Shown here: positions 8,078-18,956 of the stretch, in pieces
How the letters are laid out: every line of letters starts with the position of its first letter
Position numbering within the stretch: position 1 is the first letter of the stretch
Source of the DNA: Acidovorax sp. RAC01
Lineage (GTDB): Bacteria; Pseudomonadota; Gammaproteobacteria; Burkholderiales; Burkholderiaceae_C
Assembly: GCF_001714725.1 (NCBI RefSeq)
Contig: NZ_CP016447.1
Coordinates: 372,001 to 436,000 of the forward strand
DNA: 64,000 nt
Direction: 5' to 3'
Notes under the pieces: model-generated
The model's input: the letters and a program-made list of their open reading frames with translations, nothing else
What the model was told of the DNA's origin: nothing
Database searches by the model: none
Program-made: the position numbers and the translations under genes

Positions 8078-11000
8078 TCACGCAGAGTCTTGCCCAGCCG
8101 CGCGGCTCAGCCTGCGCTCATCCGGTGTGCGGGTGCGCAGGCGGTCCAGCAGCACATAGACCACCGGGGTGGTCAGCAGCGTGAGCAGCTGGCTGGCCAC
8201 CAGCCCGCCGATGATGGCAATGCCCAGCGGCTGGCGCAGCTCGGAGCCCTGGCCGAAGCCAATGGCCAGCGGCAGCGCGCCCAGGGCAGCCGCCAGCGTG
8301 GTCATCAGGATGGGGCGAAAGCGCAGCATGCAGGCCTCGCGCACGGCCTCCAGCGCCGTCAGCCCGCGGGCACGCTCGGCCTCCAGCGCAAAGTCGATGA
8401 TCATGATGGCGTTCTTCTTGACGATGCCGATGAGCAGGAATACCCCGATGAGGGCAATGATGGTGAACTGCATGTCAAACAGCATCAGCGCCAGCACGGC
8501 GCCCACGCCGGCCGATGGCAGCGTGGTCAGCACGGTGATGGGATGGATCAGGCTCTCGTACAGCACGCCGAGCACGATGTAGATCACCACGATGGCGGCA
8601 ATGATCAGGAAGGTCTGCTGGTTTTGCGACTCCTGCGCGCTCAGCGCCGTGCCCTGAAAACTGCCGCGCACGTTGATGGGCATGGCGATGTCGGCCTCGG
8701 CCTGTTCGATCACGGCACGCGCCTGCGCAAGCGATGTGCCGGGGTCGATGTTGAACGAGATGGTGGTGGCCAGCTCGCCGTCCTGGTGGCTGATGGACGT
8801 GGGCGACGCGCGCTCCACCACGCGGGCGATGTCGCTCAGGGGCACCATGATCGATGGCGCGGTGCTCAGCACGTTGCCCGTGGAGGCCCCGCGCTGCGCA
8901 GGGTTGGCGGCGCTGCCCACCGTGCCCGCGGGGTTGGCCGCCACATACACATCCTTGAGGGCCGGCGGCCCGCGCGTGAACTCGGGGCCCCATTCCATGA
9001 TGACCGCGTACTGGTTGAGCTCGCTGTAGATGGTGGCCACCGACCGCTGCCCGAACGCGTTGTACAGCGCGTTGTCGATGGCCTGCGAACTCACGCCCAG
9101 GCGCGAGGCGCTGGCACGGTCCACCTCCACATAGGTCTCCACGCCGTTCTCGGCCTGGTCGGTATCCACGTCCTGCAGCAGCGACTCGGTCTTGAGCCGG
9201 TCGGTCAGCCGGGTGGCCCAGAGCTTGAGGTCGGCCAGGTTGTCGCTCTTGAGCGTGTACTGGTAGGTGGAGTTGCTGGACCGCCCGCCCATGCGCAGGT
9301 CCTGCACCGGGTTCAAAAACACGCGCAAGCCGGTGATCTGGTTGAGCTGCGGGCGCAGGCGCGCAATCACGGCCTGGGTGCTGTCCGCCTTGTCCGGTCG
9401 TTGCTTGAGGGGCTTGAGGTTGACGAACATGAAGCCACCCCCTGCACGGCTGCCGCCTGAGAAGCCCACCACCGTGTCCACCGCCGGGTCCTTGCGGATG
9501 ATGTCCACTGCCTGGCGCAGCTTGCGCGCCAGCGCCTCAGACGAAATGCTCTGGTCGGCCCGCAGCCCGGCGTTGAGCTGGCCGTTGTCCTGCTCGGGGA
9601 AGTAGCCCTTGGGGATCTTGGCAAACAGGTACACGTTCATGCCGACCACCGCCAGCAGGATGGCCACCACGATCCACTGGCTGGCCAGCGCCCAGTCCAG
9701 GCTGTTCGCATAGCCGCGCAGCACCGCCTGGTAGCCGCGGTCTGCCCAGCGCGCAATGCGCCCCGGTGGCTTGTCACGGGCCGGGTCGTGGGCGCGCAGC
9801 AGCAGCGCGCACATCATGGGCGTGGTGGTGAGCGAGATGACCAGCGAGATCATCACCGCGGCCGACAGCGTGACCGCAAATTCGCGGAACAGCCGGCCCA
9901 CCTGGCCGTCCATGAACAGGAGCGGTATGAACACCGCCACCAGCGACAGGCTGATGGACAGCACGGTAAAGCCCACCTCGCGGGCGCCCAGCAGCGCAGC
10001 CTGCACCCGGTCCATGCCGGCCTCGATATGCCGCGCGGTGTTCTCCAGCACCACGATGGCGTCGTCCACCACAAAGCCGGTCGCCACCGTCAGGGCCATC
10101 AGGCTCAGGTTGTTGAGGCTGAAGCCCAGGAAGTACATCACCCCGAAGGTGCCCAGCAGCGACACCACCGTGGCCACGGCCGGAATCACCGTGGCACGCG
10201 CCTTGCGCAGGAACACGCCCACCACCAGCACCACCAGCACGATGGACACCATCAGCGTGAGCTCGACCTCGTGCAGTGACGAGCGGATGGTGTTGGTGCG
10301 GTCGGACGCCACCGCGATCTTGATGTCCTGCGGCAGCTGCGCCTGCAGGTCGGGGAGCAGCGCCCGCACCGAATCCACCGTCTCGATGATGTTGGCATCG
10401 GGCTGGCGCGTGACCAGCACGATGATGGCGGGGCTGCCGTTGAACAGGCCCACCGTGCGCCGGTTTTCCACGCCATCCACCACCCGCGCCACGTCGCCCA
10501 GCCGCACAGCCGCGTTGTTGCGCCAGGCGATCACCAGCGATTCGTATTCGGCCGCCTTGCGCGCGGGGGAAGGCGTGTAGATCTGCAGGCGGCGCCCATC
10601 GCCCTCGATGGCGCCCTTGGGCCGGTTGGCGTTTGATGCCTGGATGGCCGCACGCACATCCTCGGTGCTGATGCCGTAGCGGTTCAGGGCAAACGGCAGC
10701 AGCTCCACGCGCACTGCGGGCAGCGAACCGCCGCCAATCTCGACATCGCCCACGCCCTCCACCTGCGACAGCCGCTGGGTCACCACGTTGGACACGGCAT
10801 CGTAAATTTCGCCGGGTGTGCGCGTCTCGGACGTGAGCGCCAGGATGATGACGGGCGACGCCGCAGAGTTGCGCTTGCGGTAGGTGGGGTTGCTGCGCAG
10901 CGTGGCCGGCAGGTCGATACGGGCGCCGTTGATGGCTGCCTGCACTTCACGGGCAGCCGCATTGATGTCGCGGCTCAGCTCGAACTGCAGGCTCACCCGG

Positions 11001-11266
11001 GCCGACCCGTTCGAGCTCGTCGAGGTCATCTCGTTCACGCCGGCGATCACGCCCAGACGCCGCTCCAGCGGCGTGGCCACGCTCGATGCCATGGTGTCGG
11101 GGCTGGCACCCGGCAGCGTGGCCGATACGGTGATGGCGGGGTAGTCCACCTGCGGCAGCGGCGACACGGGCAGCGCGAAAAACGCTGCAATGCCCGCCAG
11201 CGCCACGCCAATCGTCAGCAGCACCGTGGCCACCGGCCTTTCCACAAACGGACGCGACAGGTTCAC
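8078..11266 (-). CDS. mdtC: RND multidrug efflux permease, MdtC-like
   Basis: Inner-membrane proton/drug antiporter subunit of 1062 residues, the usual RND length. The N-terminal [11 protein letters not shown] motif, the periplasmic [11 protein letters not shown] segment and TM4 with the proton-relay Asp pair ([14 protein letters not shown]) are all present, as is the C-terminal [18 protein letters not shown]. It follows mdtB with a 4-base overlap, as expected for the heteromeric MdtBC trimer. In characterised systems MdtC carries most of the transport activity and the pump exports bile salts, novobiocin and similar compounds. Assignment to C rather than B rests on order and on the [23 protein letters not shown] N-terminus. 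Confidence 0.92.
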   Translation of the reverse strand: MNLSRPFVERPVATVLLTIGVALAGIAAFFALPVSPLPQVDYPAITVSATLPGASPDTMASSVATPLERRLGVIAGVNEMTSTSSNGSARVSLQFELSRDINAAAREVQAAINGARIDLPATLRSNPTYRKRNSAASPVIILALTSETRTPGEIYDAVSNVVTQRLSQVEGVGDVEIGGGSLPAVRVELLPFALNRYGISTEDVRAAIQASNANRPKGAIEGDGRRLQIYTPSPARKAAEYESLVIAWRNNAAVRLGDVARVVDGVENRRTVGLFNGSPAIIVLVTRQPDANIIETVDSVRALLPDLQAQLPQDIKIAVASDRTNTIRSSLHEVELTLMVSIVLVVLVVGVFLRKARATVIPAVATVVSLLGTFGVMYFLGFSLNNLSLMALTVATGFVVDDAIVVLENTARHIEAGMDRVQAALLGAREVGFTVLSISLSLVAVFIPLLFMDGQVGRLFREFAVTLSAAVMISLVISLTTTPMMCALLLRAHDPARDKPPGRIARWADRGYQAVLRGYANSLDWALASQWIVVAILLAVVGMNVYLFAKIPKGYFPEQDNGQLNAGLRADQSISSEALARKLRQAVDIIRKDPAVDTVVGFSGGSRAGGGFMFVNLKPLKQRPDKADSTQAVIARLRPQLNQITGLRVFLNPVQDLRMGGRSSNSTYQYTLKSDNLADLKLWATRLTDRLKTESLLQDVDTDQAENGVETYVEVDRASASRLGVSSQAIDNALYNAFGQRSVATIYSELNQYAVIMEWGPEFTRGPPALKDVYVAANPAGTVGSAANPAQRGASTGNVLSTAPSIMVPLSDIARVVERASPTSISHQDGELATTISFNIDPGTSLAQARAVIEQAEADIAMPINVRGSFQGTALSAQESQNQQTFLIIAAIVVIYIVLGVLYESLIHPITVLTTLPSAGVGAVLALMLFDMQFTIIALIGVFLLIGIVKKNAIMIIDFALEAERARGLTALEAVREACMLRFRPILMTTLAAALGALPLAIGFGQGSELRQPLGIAIIGGLVASQLLTLLTTPVVYVLLDRLRTRTPDERRLSRAAGQDSA

Positions 11267-14200
11267 ACGCCCTCCCCGGGCGATACCCGTGATACCGGCG
11301 CCATAGGCGCTGTGGGCGCCGCAGCAGTGCCGCGCCCCGTCCAGCGTCGGCCCAGGCGATCAAACGCCAGGTAGATCACGGGCGTGGTGAAGAGCGTGAG
11401 CATCTGGCTCACGATCAGCCCGCCAAAGATGGCCAGCCCCAGCGGGCGCCGCAGCTCGGCGCCCTCGCCCCAGCCCAGCATCAGCGGCAGCGCGGCAAAC
11501 AGGGCCGCCAGCGTCGTCATCAGGATGGGCCGAAAGCGCAGCAGCGCCGCCTGGTGGATGGCCTGCTCGGGCGCCATGCCCTGGTGGCGCTCTGCGTCGA
11601 TGGCAAAGTCGATCATCATGATCGCGTTCTTCTTGACGATGCCGATCAGCAGGATGATCCCGATGATGCCGATCACGCCCAGGTCGTTGCCGGTCACCAT
11701 CAGCGCCAGCAGCGCCCCCACCCCGGCCGAGGGCAGGGTCGAGAGGATGGTGACGGGGTGGATGTAGCTCTCGTACAGCACCCCGAGCACGATGTACACG
11801 CACACCATCGCGGCCAGGATGAGCCAGAGCTGGCTGGACAGCGACTTCTCGTACGCGCCCGCCGCGCCCAGGAACTCCATCGAAAGTCCCGCGGGCATGC
11901 CGATGTCGCGGGCGGCCTGGCGCACCGCGTCCACCGCGCTGCCCAGCGATACGCCCGGCGCCTTGTCAAAACCAAGCGTGGCGGCAGGGTACTGCGCCAC
12001 CCGCGTGATTTGCAGCGGGGCCAGCTGTTCGCGGATGGTCGCCACGGCCGACAGCGGCGTGGGCTTGCCTGCGCCCGTGCGCAGCTGCAGGGTGCCCAGC
12101 GCTTCGGGGCTGGCCAGGCCTTCGGGCTGCGCCTCCAGGATGACGCGGTACTGGTTGGTTTCGGTGAAGATGGTCGAGACGATGCGCTGGCCGAAGGCGC
12201 TGTAGAGCGTGTCGTCGACCGCGCTCGCGGTAATCGACAGGCGCGACGCGGTGTTGCGGTCGATGTCGACAAAGGCCGACAGTCCCTGCGCCCCTGCATC
12301 GGTAGTGGCATTGCGCACCCGCGGCTCGTCCTTGAGGCGTTCCACCAGCTTGTTCGTCCAGCTGTTGACCTGGGCTGAATCGACTCCGCCAATCGACACG
12401 CGGTATTCGGTGGGGCCCGTCTCGGCGTCGATGGTGAGGTCCTGCGTGGGCTGCAGGTACAGCGTGATGCCGGCCACGGAGCGCACCCGCTCGCGCAGGC
12501 GTTCCATGATTTCTGCCTGGCTGCCCCGCTCGGGCTTCAGGTTGACCAGCATGCGGCCCGTGTTGAGCATGGTGTTGTTGGCCGCGTCCACGCCCACAAA
12601 CGAGCTGAGCGACGCCACGTCGGGGTCCGCCAGGATGGCGCGCGCAGCCGCCTGCTGCAGCTCGGTCATGCGGGCGTACGAGACATCCTGCGATGCCTCC
12701 AGCCGCGCCTGCAGCTGGCCGGTGTCCTGCGTGGGAAACAGCCCCTTGGGGATCAGCACGTACAGCAGCGCCGTCAACGCCAGCGTGAGCACCGCTACCA
12801 CCAGCGTGGCGCCCTGGTGGCGCAGCACCCAGCGCAGCCAGCGGTCATACCCGGCAATCACGCGTTCGAACCCGTGGTTGATGCGCCGCGCAAGGCCGCT
12901 GCTGCCGCCCTCGGGCTCGGCACGCAGCCAGCGCGCGGCCATCATGGGCACCAGCGTGAGCGACACCACCCCCGAGATCAGGATGGTGATGGCCAGCGTG
13001 ACGGCAAACTCGCGAAACAGCCGCCCCACCACATCGCTCATGAACAGCAGCGGAATGAGCACCGCAATCAGCGACACCGTGAGCGAGATGATGGTGAAGC
13101 CGATCTGCGTGGCACCCTTGAGGGCCGCGCTGAAAGGCGGCTCGCCCTTTTCAAGGTAGCGGGCGATGTTCTCGATCATCACGATCGCATCGTCCACCAC
13201 GAAGCCGGTGGCGATGGTCAGCGCCATCAGGGTCAGGTTGTTGAGGCTGTAGCCCAGCAGGTACATCACCCCGCAGGTTCCGATGAGCGAGATCGGAACG
13301 GCCAGGCTGGCAATCACCGTGGCCCGCAGACTGTGCAGGAAGAAAAAGATGACCAGCACGACCATGAGCACGGCCAGCGCCAGCTCCATCTCCACATGCA
13401 GCAGCGATGCGCGGATGCCCGTGGTGCGGTCTGACAGCACCTCGACCTTGAGCGATGCAGGCAGGCCGGCCTTGAGCTCGGGCAGCTGCTTCTTGATGCT
13501 GTCCACCGTGGCGATCACGTTGGCGCCCGGCTGGCGCTGCACATTCAGGATGATCGCCGGCGTCTCGTTGGCCCACGCGCCCACCCGGTTGTTCTCGGGC
13601 GCATCCACCACGCGGGCCACTTCCATCATGCGCACCGGCGCGCCGTTGCGCCACGCCACGATGAGGTTACGGTAGTCGTCCACTGTCACCAGCTGGTCGT
13701 TGGCGTTGATGGTGTAGGAGCGCTGGGGCCCGTCAAAGCTGCCCTTGGCGCTGTTGGCGTTGGAGGTGGTGATGGCGGTGCGCAGCGTGTCAAGCCCGAT
13801 GCCGTACGACGCCAGCGCCTTGGTGTCGGCCTGTATGCGCACTGCGGGCCGGTTGCCGCCCGCCAGCGTGACCAGCCCCACGCCCGTCACCTGGCTGATC
13901 TTCTGCGCCAGGCGCGTGTTGACCAGGTTCTGCACCTCGGTCAGGGGCAGGGTGTCAGAGCTGATGGCCAGGGTCAGCACCGGCGCATCGGCCGGGTTGA
14001 CCTTGGCGTACACGGGTGGGGCGGGCAGATCGGCTGGCAACAGCGATGTGCCTGCGTTGATGGCCGCCTGCACCTCCTGCTCGGCTACATCAATCGCCAG
14101 CCCCAGACCGAACTGCAGCGTGATGATCGAAACGCCTGCCGCACTGGAAGACGCCATGCGCTCCAGGCCCGACATCTGGCCGAACTGGCGCTCCAGCGGC

Positions 14201-14394
14201 GCACTCACCGTGCGGCTCATCACCTCGGGGCTGGCGCCGGGGTACAGGGTCTGGACCTGGATGGTGGGGTAGTCCACCTCGGGCAATGCCGACAGCGGCA
14301 GAAACCGGAACCCCAGCAGCCCTGCCAGCACGATGGCCAGCATCAGCAGGGCCGTGGCCACCGGCCTTTCAATGAACGGACGCGAAGGACTCAT
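11263..14394 (-). CDS. mdtB: RND multidrug efflux permease, MdtB-like
   Basis: Inner-membrane RND permease of 1043 residues from the ATG at 14394, whose product begins [18 protein letters not shown]. The frame stays open 57 codons further upstream, but that extension lies over the end of mdtA and has no RND similarity. RND hallmarks are present: [10 protein letters not shown], the TM4 Asp pair in [14 protein letters not shown], and [16 protein letters not shown]. It is a paralogue of the downstream mdtC, with overlapping stop/start. It probably forms the B2C heterotrimer working with the membrane-fusion protein encoded immediately upstream. Confidence 0.92.
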   Translation of the reverse strand: MSPSRPFIERPVATALLMLAIVLAGLLGFRFLPLSALPEVDYPTIQVQTLYPGASPEVMSRTVSAPLERQFGQMSGLERMASSSAAGVSIITLQFGLGLAIDVAEQEVQAAINAGTSLLPADLPAPPVYAKVNPADAPVLTLAISSDTLPLTEVQNLVNTRLAQKISQVTGVGLVTLAGGNRPAVRIQADTKALASYGIGLDTLRTAITTSNANSAKGSFDGPQRSYTINANDQLVTVDDYRNLIVAWRNGAPVRMMEVARVVDAPENNRVGAWANETPAIILNVQRQPGANVIATVDSIKKQLPELKAGLPASLKVEVLSDRTTGIRASLLHVEMELALAVLMVVLVIFFFLHSLRATVIASLAVPISLIGTCGVMYLLGYSLNNLTLMALTIATGFVVDDAIVMIENIARYLEKGEPPFSAALKGATQIGFTIISLTVSLIAVLIPLLFMSDVVGRLFREFAVTLAITILISGVVSLTLVPMMAARWLRAEPEGGSSGLARRINHGFERVIAGYDRWLRWVLRHQGATLVVAVLTLALTALLYVLIPKGLFPTQDTGQLQARLEASQDVSYARMTELQQAAARAILADPDVASLSSFVGVDAANNTMLNTGRMLVNLKPERGSQAEIMERLRERVRSVAGITLYLQPTQDLTIDAETGPTEYRVSIGGVDSAQVNSWTNKLVERLKDEPRVRNATTDAGAQGLSAFVDIDRNTASRLSITASAVDDTLYSAFGQRIVSTIFTETNQYRVILEAQPEGLASPEALGTLQLRTGAGKPTPLSAVATIREQLAPLQITRVAQYPAATLGFDKAPGVSLGSAVDAVRQAARDIGMPAGLSMEFLGAAGAYEKSLSSQLWLILAAMVCVYIVLGVLYESYIHPVTILSTLPSAGVGALLALMVTGNDLGVIGIIGIILLIGIVKKNAIMMIDFAIDAERHQGMAPEQAIHQAALLRFRPILMTTLAALFAALPLMLGWGEGAELRRPLGLAIFGGLIVSQMLTLFTTPVIYLAFDRLGRRWTGRGTAAAPTAPMAPVSRVSPGEGV

Positions 14395-14410
14395 GCTTGG
14401 CGGCCCGCGA

Positions 14411-15763
14411 TCACGGCGTCTGCACCGGGCGCTGGCGCCGCTGGCCGGCTTCGCCCTCGGCCCCAGCCTGCGGGGCCGAGGCGGCGCCCCGGGGGCCGCT
14501 GGCCGCACCGCGCGGGCCGCTGGCACCGCCGCGGGGGCCGCGCGCTCCGGGTGCTCCAGCCGCACCCGGCAGTTGCACGGCCATGCCGTCCTGCAGGCGG
14601 TCGCCGCCCTCGGTCACCACGCGCTCGCCTTCTTTCAGGCCTTCGGTGATGGCCATCTGCCCCACCGTGGCCTGCCCGCGCACCACCTTGCGCAGCGATA
14701 CCTTGCGGTCTTCGTTGATCACGTACACATAGTCGCCGTTGGCGCCCGTGCGCACGGCCGTCACGGGCACCACCACGGCCGACACCGTGCGCAGCAGCAG
14801 CTGCACGTTGACAAACTGGTTGGGAAACAGCGTGCCCTGGGCATTGTCGAAGCGGGCCTTGGCCTTCACGGTGCCGGTCGTGGTGTCGACCTGGTTGTCC
14901 AGCGTGGAAAAGCGGCCCTTGTCCAGCTCGGTCTTGCGGGTGCGGTCCAGCGCCGTGACCACGAGGGCGGGCGACGCCGCCTGGGCAGCGCGGATGTCGC
15001 CCACGCGGTCCTGCGGCACCGAAAACTGCACATCAATCGGATTGACCTGCGTGATGGTGGCCAGGCCCGTAGCGTCGCCCGAGGTGACGTAGTTGCCCGC
15101 GTCCACGCTGCGCAGGCCGATGCGGCCCGACGCAGGCGCCACGATGCGGGTGTAGCCAAGGTTCAGCCGGGCGGTGCCTTCCTGTGCGCGGTCGGTCATC
15201 ACCGTGCCCTCCAGCTGGCGCACCAGGGCGGCCTGGGTGTCCACGTCCTGCCGCGCAATCGAGTCCTGCGCCAGCAGGGTGCGGTAGCGCTCCAGCGTCA
15301 GGCGCGCGTTCTCCAGCTGCGCTTCATCCCGCTGGCGGGTGCCCTGGGCCTGCAGCAGCGCCTGCTCAAACGGCCGCGGGTCGATCTGCGCCAAAAGCTG
15401 CCCCTTCTTCACCATCTGGCCTTCGGTGAACAGCACTTCGGTCAGCAGGCCAGACACCTGCGGGCGCACAGTGACCGACGTGGCCGGGATCACGGTACCC
15501 AGTGCATCGATGATGACCGGCAGTTCGGCGCGGCGCGCCACGGCGTCGCCCACGGTCACCATGGGCCGGCCGCCGCCGGGCCGCGCCGGGGCATCGCTGG
15601 CGCCGCCGTTGGCCCGTTGCACCAGATACCAGGCCCCGCCGCCAGCCAGGGCCACCAGCACCAGCGCCACCAGCGTGCCCACCCAGCGGGAACGCCGGGG
15701 CTTTGCGCCGGGGGCCGGGGGTGGGGATGCGGGCACGGGTGCGGGGACTTCTTGCGGATTCAT
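14411..15763 (-). CDS. mdtA: RND efflux periplasmic adaptor (membrane fusion protein), MdtA-like
   Basis: Periplasmic adaptor linking the RND pump to the outer-membrane channel; 450 residues. A Pro-rich cytoplasmic N-terminus precedes one membrane anchor ([20 protein letters not shown]), then come the lipoyl halves ([22 protein letters not shown] and [18 protein letters not shown]), an alpha-hairpin, and beta-barrel and membrane-proximal domains ending near residue 395. The last ~50 residues are low-complexity Gly/Ala/Pro/Arg with repeated [15 protein letters not shown] units, not part of the usual MFP fold. It is first gene of the efflux operon; no regulator gene adjoins it. Confidence 0.93.
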   Translation of the reverse strand: MNPQEVPAPVPASPPPAPGAKPRRSRWVGTLVALVLVALAGGGAWYLVQRANGGASDAPARPGGGRPMVTVGDAVARRAELPVIIDALGTVIPATSVTVRPQVSGLLTEVLFTEGQMVKKGQLLAQIDPRPFEQALLQAQGTRQRDEAQLENARLTLERYRTLLAQDSIARQDVDTQAALVRQLEGTVMTDRAQEGTARLNLGYTRIVAPASGRIGLRSVDAGNYVTSGDATGLATITQVNPIDVQFSVPQDRVGDIRAAQAASPALVVTALDRTRKTELDKGRFSTLDNQVDTTTGTVKAKARFDNAQGTLFPNQFVNVQLLLRTVSAVVVPVTAVRTGANGDYVYVINEDRKVSLRKVVRGQATVGQMAITEGLKEGERVVTEGGDRLQDGMAVQLPGAAGAPGARGPRGGASGPRGAASGPRGAASAPQAGAEGEAGQRRQRPVQTP

Positions 15764-16112
15764 GGCGGTATCTCTGGGGAACTCTGTACGGATCGGGGCC
15801 GGCGGGCCCGCGCTGCAGCAAGGCGGCGCGTGCCGAATCGTAGAGGGTGAACCGGGGCGCCGTCCTGAACGCTGTGCGAAGAAAAGTAAACCTCGGGGTT
15901 AACACGCGGTGCCCGCTGGCTCCGGAGGCGGCAGGGTGACAGCGCCCAAACCGATCAGCACCAGGCGCCACACACCGGTTGCGGCCCCGCGGTTCGCGCC
16001 GGACGACGGCATTTCACACCGCCCGCCCGGCATTTCGTCGCACGAGCATGGTGGCGTACTGCGGGGGCGGGCACAGTCCGCTGCATCGAACGCCGACGAA
16101 AGGAGCCCCGCC
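15764..16112. other. Divergent intergenic region, mdtA / DUF2306 gene
   Basis: About 350 bases that should hold the promoters of the efflux operon (minus) and of the membrane-protein genes (plus). An AT-richer patch around 15880-15903 (GAAAAGTAAACC, GGTTAAC) is the likeliest promoter area. I see no convincing -35/-10 pair, no operator dyad and no gene. Confidence 0.4.
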
Positions 16113-16523
16113 ATGCAGATCACCCCCGCCATCGCCATCCACCTTGCCGCCGCACTGGCGGCTGTCGCCCTCGGCCCCGTGGCCCTGTGGGCGCGCAAGG
16201 GCACGCAGCAGCGCCCCCGCCTGCACCGTGCCGCCGGTTATGCCTGGGTGACCACCATGGTGGCCACCGCCGTGTCGGCCCTCTTTATCAGCAGCGAGGT
16301 GGGGCCCCGCTGGGGCAGTTTCGGACCCATCCATCTGCTGATCCCCGTCACGCTGGGGATGCTGGTCGTGGCGTTCGTGTACCTGGCCCGCCGCAACATC
16401 AAGGGCCACCGCATCACGATGCAGAGCATCTACATCGGCGCCTGCGTCGTGGCAGGTGGCTTCACGCTGCTGCCCGACCGGTTCCTGGGCAATGCCCTGT
16501 GGTCGGGGCTCGGCCTCCTCTGA
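16113..16523 (+). CDS. DUF2306-like four-helix membrane protein
   Basis: A 136-residue integral membrane protein with four hydrophobic segments. The features HRAAGYAWVTTM, FGPIHLLIPVTL and RRNIKGHRITMQSIYIGA are typical of DUF2306, where conserved His and Arg residues sit in and between helices. The start is chosen at the ATG following AAAGGAG (16099-16105). The frame is open upstream but without membrane-like character. Function is unknown; some members resemble cytochrome b561-type or heme-interacting membrane proteins. It probably shares a transcript with the next membrane-protein gene 55 bases downstream. Confidence 0.75.
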   Translation: MQITPAIAIHLAAALAAVALGPVALWARKGTQQRPRLHRAAGYAWVTTMVATAVSALFISSEVGPRWGSFGPIHLLIPVTLGMLVVAFVYLARRNIKGHRITMQSIYIGACVVAGGFTLLPDRFLGNALWSGLGLL

Positions 16524-16578
16524 CCGGTACGCCACCTGTCATCCACCCCTTCAAAAAACAATGAACGGAGCTGTTTCC

Positions 16579-17148
16579 ATGCTGATTGAACTCCTGATAC
16601 GCCAGCCGGGCGCCATGGTCCAGATCGTGCAGCAGACGCCCTACTGGGTCTGGGGGCTGCTGGCCGGCCTGCTCGGGCTGGGCGCAAGCCAGATGTTTGC
16701 GCGCAGCGCCGGCCTGCTGCGCGTGCTGGCAACGCCACTGGCCATGGCCGCCTTCTCTGCCTACGGGGTGATTTCGGCATTTGGCCCCACCGGCCAGGGC
16801 GGCCGCACCGCAGGGGTCTGGCTGGCGGCCGCGCTGGTGACGGCAGGCCTCGCCCTGTGGCTGCAGCCCCACGCGGCGCCGGGTACGACGTACGCAGCCA
16901 GCACGCGCAGCTTTGACCTGCCGGGCAGCGCCATGCCACTGGCGCTGATCCTGGGCATTTTCATGACCAAGTACCTGGTGGGCGTGGAACTGGTCATGCA
17001 GCCCGCCCTGGCGCGTGACACCACCTTTGCGCTGCAGATTGCAACGCTCTATGGCGTGTTCAACGGCCTGTTTGTCGCCCGCTCGGCACGGCTGCTGCGG
17101 CTGGTCTGGCGCTCTGCCGCCCTGCCCTCCAGCGGCGTGACCGCCTGA
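16579..17148 (+). CDS. Conserved hypothetical membrane protein, five to six helices
   Basis: A 189-residue hydrophobic protein beginning MLIELLIRQPGAMVQIVQQTPYW, with helices around WVWGLLAGLLGLGASQMF, PLAMAAFSAYGVISAFG, VWLAAALVTAGLALWL, LALILGIFMTKYLVG and an amphipathic C-terminus. It resembles small Burkholderiales DUF6622-type membrane proteins, but I cannot assign the family with certainty. The start at 16579 has CGGAG upstream. An ATG at 16561 would add six residues. No catalytic motif is visible. Confidence 0.65.
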   Translation: MLIELLIRQPGAMVQIVQQTPYWVWGLLAGLLGLGASQMFARSAGLLRVLATPLAMAAFSAYGVISAFGPTGQGGRTAGVWLAAALVTAGLALWLQPHAAPGTTYAASTRSFDLPGSAMPLALILGIFMTKYLVGVELVMQPALARDTTFALQIATLYGVFNGLFVARSARLLRLVWRSAALPSSGVTA

Positions 17149-17216
17149 ATGCAATGCCCGGCCTCCGGGCGCAACAACCCTCCCTGAGACGACCTGCTTG
17201 CACTTTGGATACCGAA

Positions 17217-17528
17217 ATGGATCGCACCATGAACCACCTCTTAGCCAACCCCACCCACGACCCGCTGGAGCGCCTGGCGCGCCGACGTGCCCATGCCAAG
17301 CTGGGCTGGTACACCCATGCCTGCGTGTACGTGCTGGTCAACCTTGTGCTGGTGGCCATGTCCGCAGCCAGCGGGCGCAACTGGGCGATCTTCCCTGCGC
17401 TCGGGTGGGGCCTGGGGCTGGCGATTCATGGCGTTGTGGTCTTCGTGCTGGCAGGCGGCACCGGCCTGCATGAGCGCCTGGTGCAGGCCGAGCGCGACCG
17501 GATTTCGCGCAGCGGACAAGGCAGCTGA
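17217..17528 (+). CDS. 2TM-domain protein (first of two)
   Basis: A 103-residue protein with the 2TM-domain pattern: PLERLARRRAHAKLGWYTHACVYVLVNLVLV, a second helix WAIFPALGWGLGLAIHGVVVFVL, then a basic, charged cytoplasmic tail (GLHERLVQAERDRI). In other bacteria this domain occurs on its own beside LytS-type kinases or fused to them. Here a close paralogue and a kinase/regulator pair follow immediately. The ATG at 17229 is an alternative start. It probably modulates or scaffolds the sensor complex; that role is inference from context. Confidence 0.7.
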   Translation: MDRTMNHLLANPTHDPLERLARRRAHAKLGWYTHACVYVLVNLVLVAMSAASGRNWAIFPALGWGLGLAIHGVVVFVLAGGTGLHERLVQAERDRISRSGQGS

Positions 17529-17578
17529 CGCAGGGGCGCACCTAGAATGACCCAGCCCCCACCCACGCACTCCTTTTC

Positions 17579-17863
17579 ATGACCCCCGACGACATCGAAC
17601 AGCTTGCCCGCAGACGCGCCAATGCCAAGCTGGGCTGGTACATGCATGCACTGGCCTTCGTGCTGGTGAATGCCGTGATTTTTGCGATGTCACGCTATGC
17701 GTTCGGCAACCGGCCCTGGTCGGTGTATCCGCTGCTGGGCTGGGGGCTGGGGCTGGTGCTGCACGGGGTGTCGGTATTTCTGCTGGGCAACGGCAGCGGC
17801 CTGCGCGAACGCATGGTGCAGCGGGAGCGCGAAGCCCTGCAGCGCCGCCAGAAACGGCCATGA
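17579..17863 (+). CDS. 2TM-domain protein (second of two)
   Basis: A 94-residue paralogue of the preceding gene: DDIEQLARRRANAKLGWYMHALAFVLVNAVIF, then WSVYPLLGWGLGLVLHGVSVFLLG and a charged tail GLRERMVQREREALQRR. The two share the RAxAKLGWY and GWGLGL motifs, so they look like a tandem duplication. Its stop overlaps the ATG of the histidine kinase gene (ATGA), which indicates translational coupling and suggests a stoichiometric link with the kinase. Confidence 0.75.
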   Translation: MTPDDIEQLARRRANAKLGWYMHALAFVLVNAVIFAMSRYAFGNRPWSVYPLLGWGLGLVLHGVSVFLLGNGSGLRERMVQREREALQRRQKRP

Positions 17864-18954
17864 CAGGACGGTACGGCATCCACTGGATCAGCAAGCTGCG
17901 GCACTTTTTGCAGGTGCTGGCATTCACGCTGGCGGTGGCCACCATCCAGTACGCCTTCATGCCCGACAAGCCCTACGGGCCGCCTGTGGTGTATTCGGTG
18001 CTGATCGGCACGTTTACCTGGGCCATCATCGACCTGGGGCGAGAACTGCTGCCTTCGGCCCACGAAACCGGGTGGCCGCAGGGCTGGCAGGCGCCTGTGC
18101 TGGTGGTGGTGGGCATCGTGGTGGGCTACCTGGCCGGCACCACACTGGCCGAGGCCCTGTGCGTGCACTACTTTCACTTCTACCCGCCGGGGGGCGAGGT
18201 GTCGGGTGCCGACCAGCGCACGTCCATCCTCATCACCGTCATTGCGGGCCTGGTGGGCACCTACTACTTCTATGCCATCAACAAGTCGGCGTACCTCGAA
18301 GGCAAGATGGCCGAGGCGCGCCAGCACGCCAGCGACGCCCGCCTGAAGCTGCTGGAAACCCAGCTCGAACCCCACATGCTGTTCAACACGCTAGCCAACC
18401 TGCGCGTGCTGATCGGCACCGACCCGGCCCGCGCGCAGGACATGCTGGACCGCATGATTGCCTACCTGCGCGCCACGCTCACGGCATCGCGCAGCACCGA
18501 GCACCCGCTGGCCCTTGAGTTCGATCGCCTGCGCGACTACCTGGAGCTGATGGCCGTGCGCATGGGCCCGCGTCTGGCCTACACACTGGACCTGCCCGAC
18601 GCGCTGCGCGATGCGCCGGTACCGCCCCTGCTGCTGCAGCCGCTGGTGGAAAACGCCATACGCCACGGGCTGGAACCCAAGGTGGAGGGGGGGCACATCC
18701 TGGTGCGAGCCCAATGCGCCGGGGCCGATGGCCACACGGCTGGCACGCAGCGCCTGGTGATCGAGGTCACCGACACCGGCGTGGGCCTGCCGCCCGTGCT
18801 GCCGCCGCCGGGGCCGGGGCAGAGCTTCGGCCTGGCCCAGGTGCGCGAGAGGCTGTCCACCCTGTACGGCGCCGAAGGCACTATTGATTTGATAGCTACC
18901 AGCACAGGTGGAACAAGCGCCAGGGCCGTATTTCCCTTGAAAAATCCGTCTTGA
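17860..18954 (+). CDS. LytS/AlgZ-type membrane sensor histidine kinase
   Basis: A 364-residue kinase with four membrane helices in the first ~150 residues, then a His_kinase (PF06580-type) domain. The phospho-acceptor His lies in LEPHMLFNTLANL, and a HATPase has N-box PLVENAIRHGLEP, the glycine motif DTGVGLPP and a second GFGL-type loop GQSFGLAQVRERL. It is coupled to the upstream 2TM gene and just precedes its LytTR partner. No extracytoplasmic sensor domain is visible, so signal sensing may occur in the membrane or through the 2TM proteins. The segment coding the last ~25 residues contains a piece of the family A repeat (18879-18906). Confidence 0.9.
   Translation: MTGRYGIHWISKLRHFLQVLAFTLAVATIQYAFMPDKPYGPPVVYSVLIGTFTWAIIDLGRELLPSAHETGWPQGWQAPVLVVVGIVVGYLAGTTLAEALCVHYFHFYPPGGEVSGADQRTSILITVIAGLVGTYYFYAINKSAYLEGKMAEARQHASDARLKLLETQLEPHMLFNTLANLRVLIGTDPARAQDMLDRMIAYLRATLTASRSTEHPLALEFDRLRDYLELMAVRMGPRLAYTLDLPDALRDAPVPPLLLQPLVENAIRHGLEPKVEGGHILVRAQCAGADGHTAGTQRLVIEVTDTGVGLPPVLPPPGPGQSFGLAQVRERLSTLYGAEGTIDLIATSTGGTSARAVFPLKNPS
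18879..18906. repeat. Interspersed repeat family A, partial copy inside kinase gene
   Basis: The AT-rich sequence CTATTGATTTGATAGCTACC lies in an otherwise GC-rich coding region and carries the GATAGCT core of the family. It is read in frame as part of the C-terminus of the histidine kinase. Confidence 0.55.
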
Positions 18955-18956
18955 CC

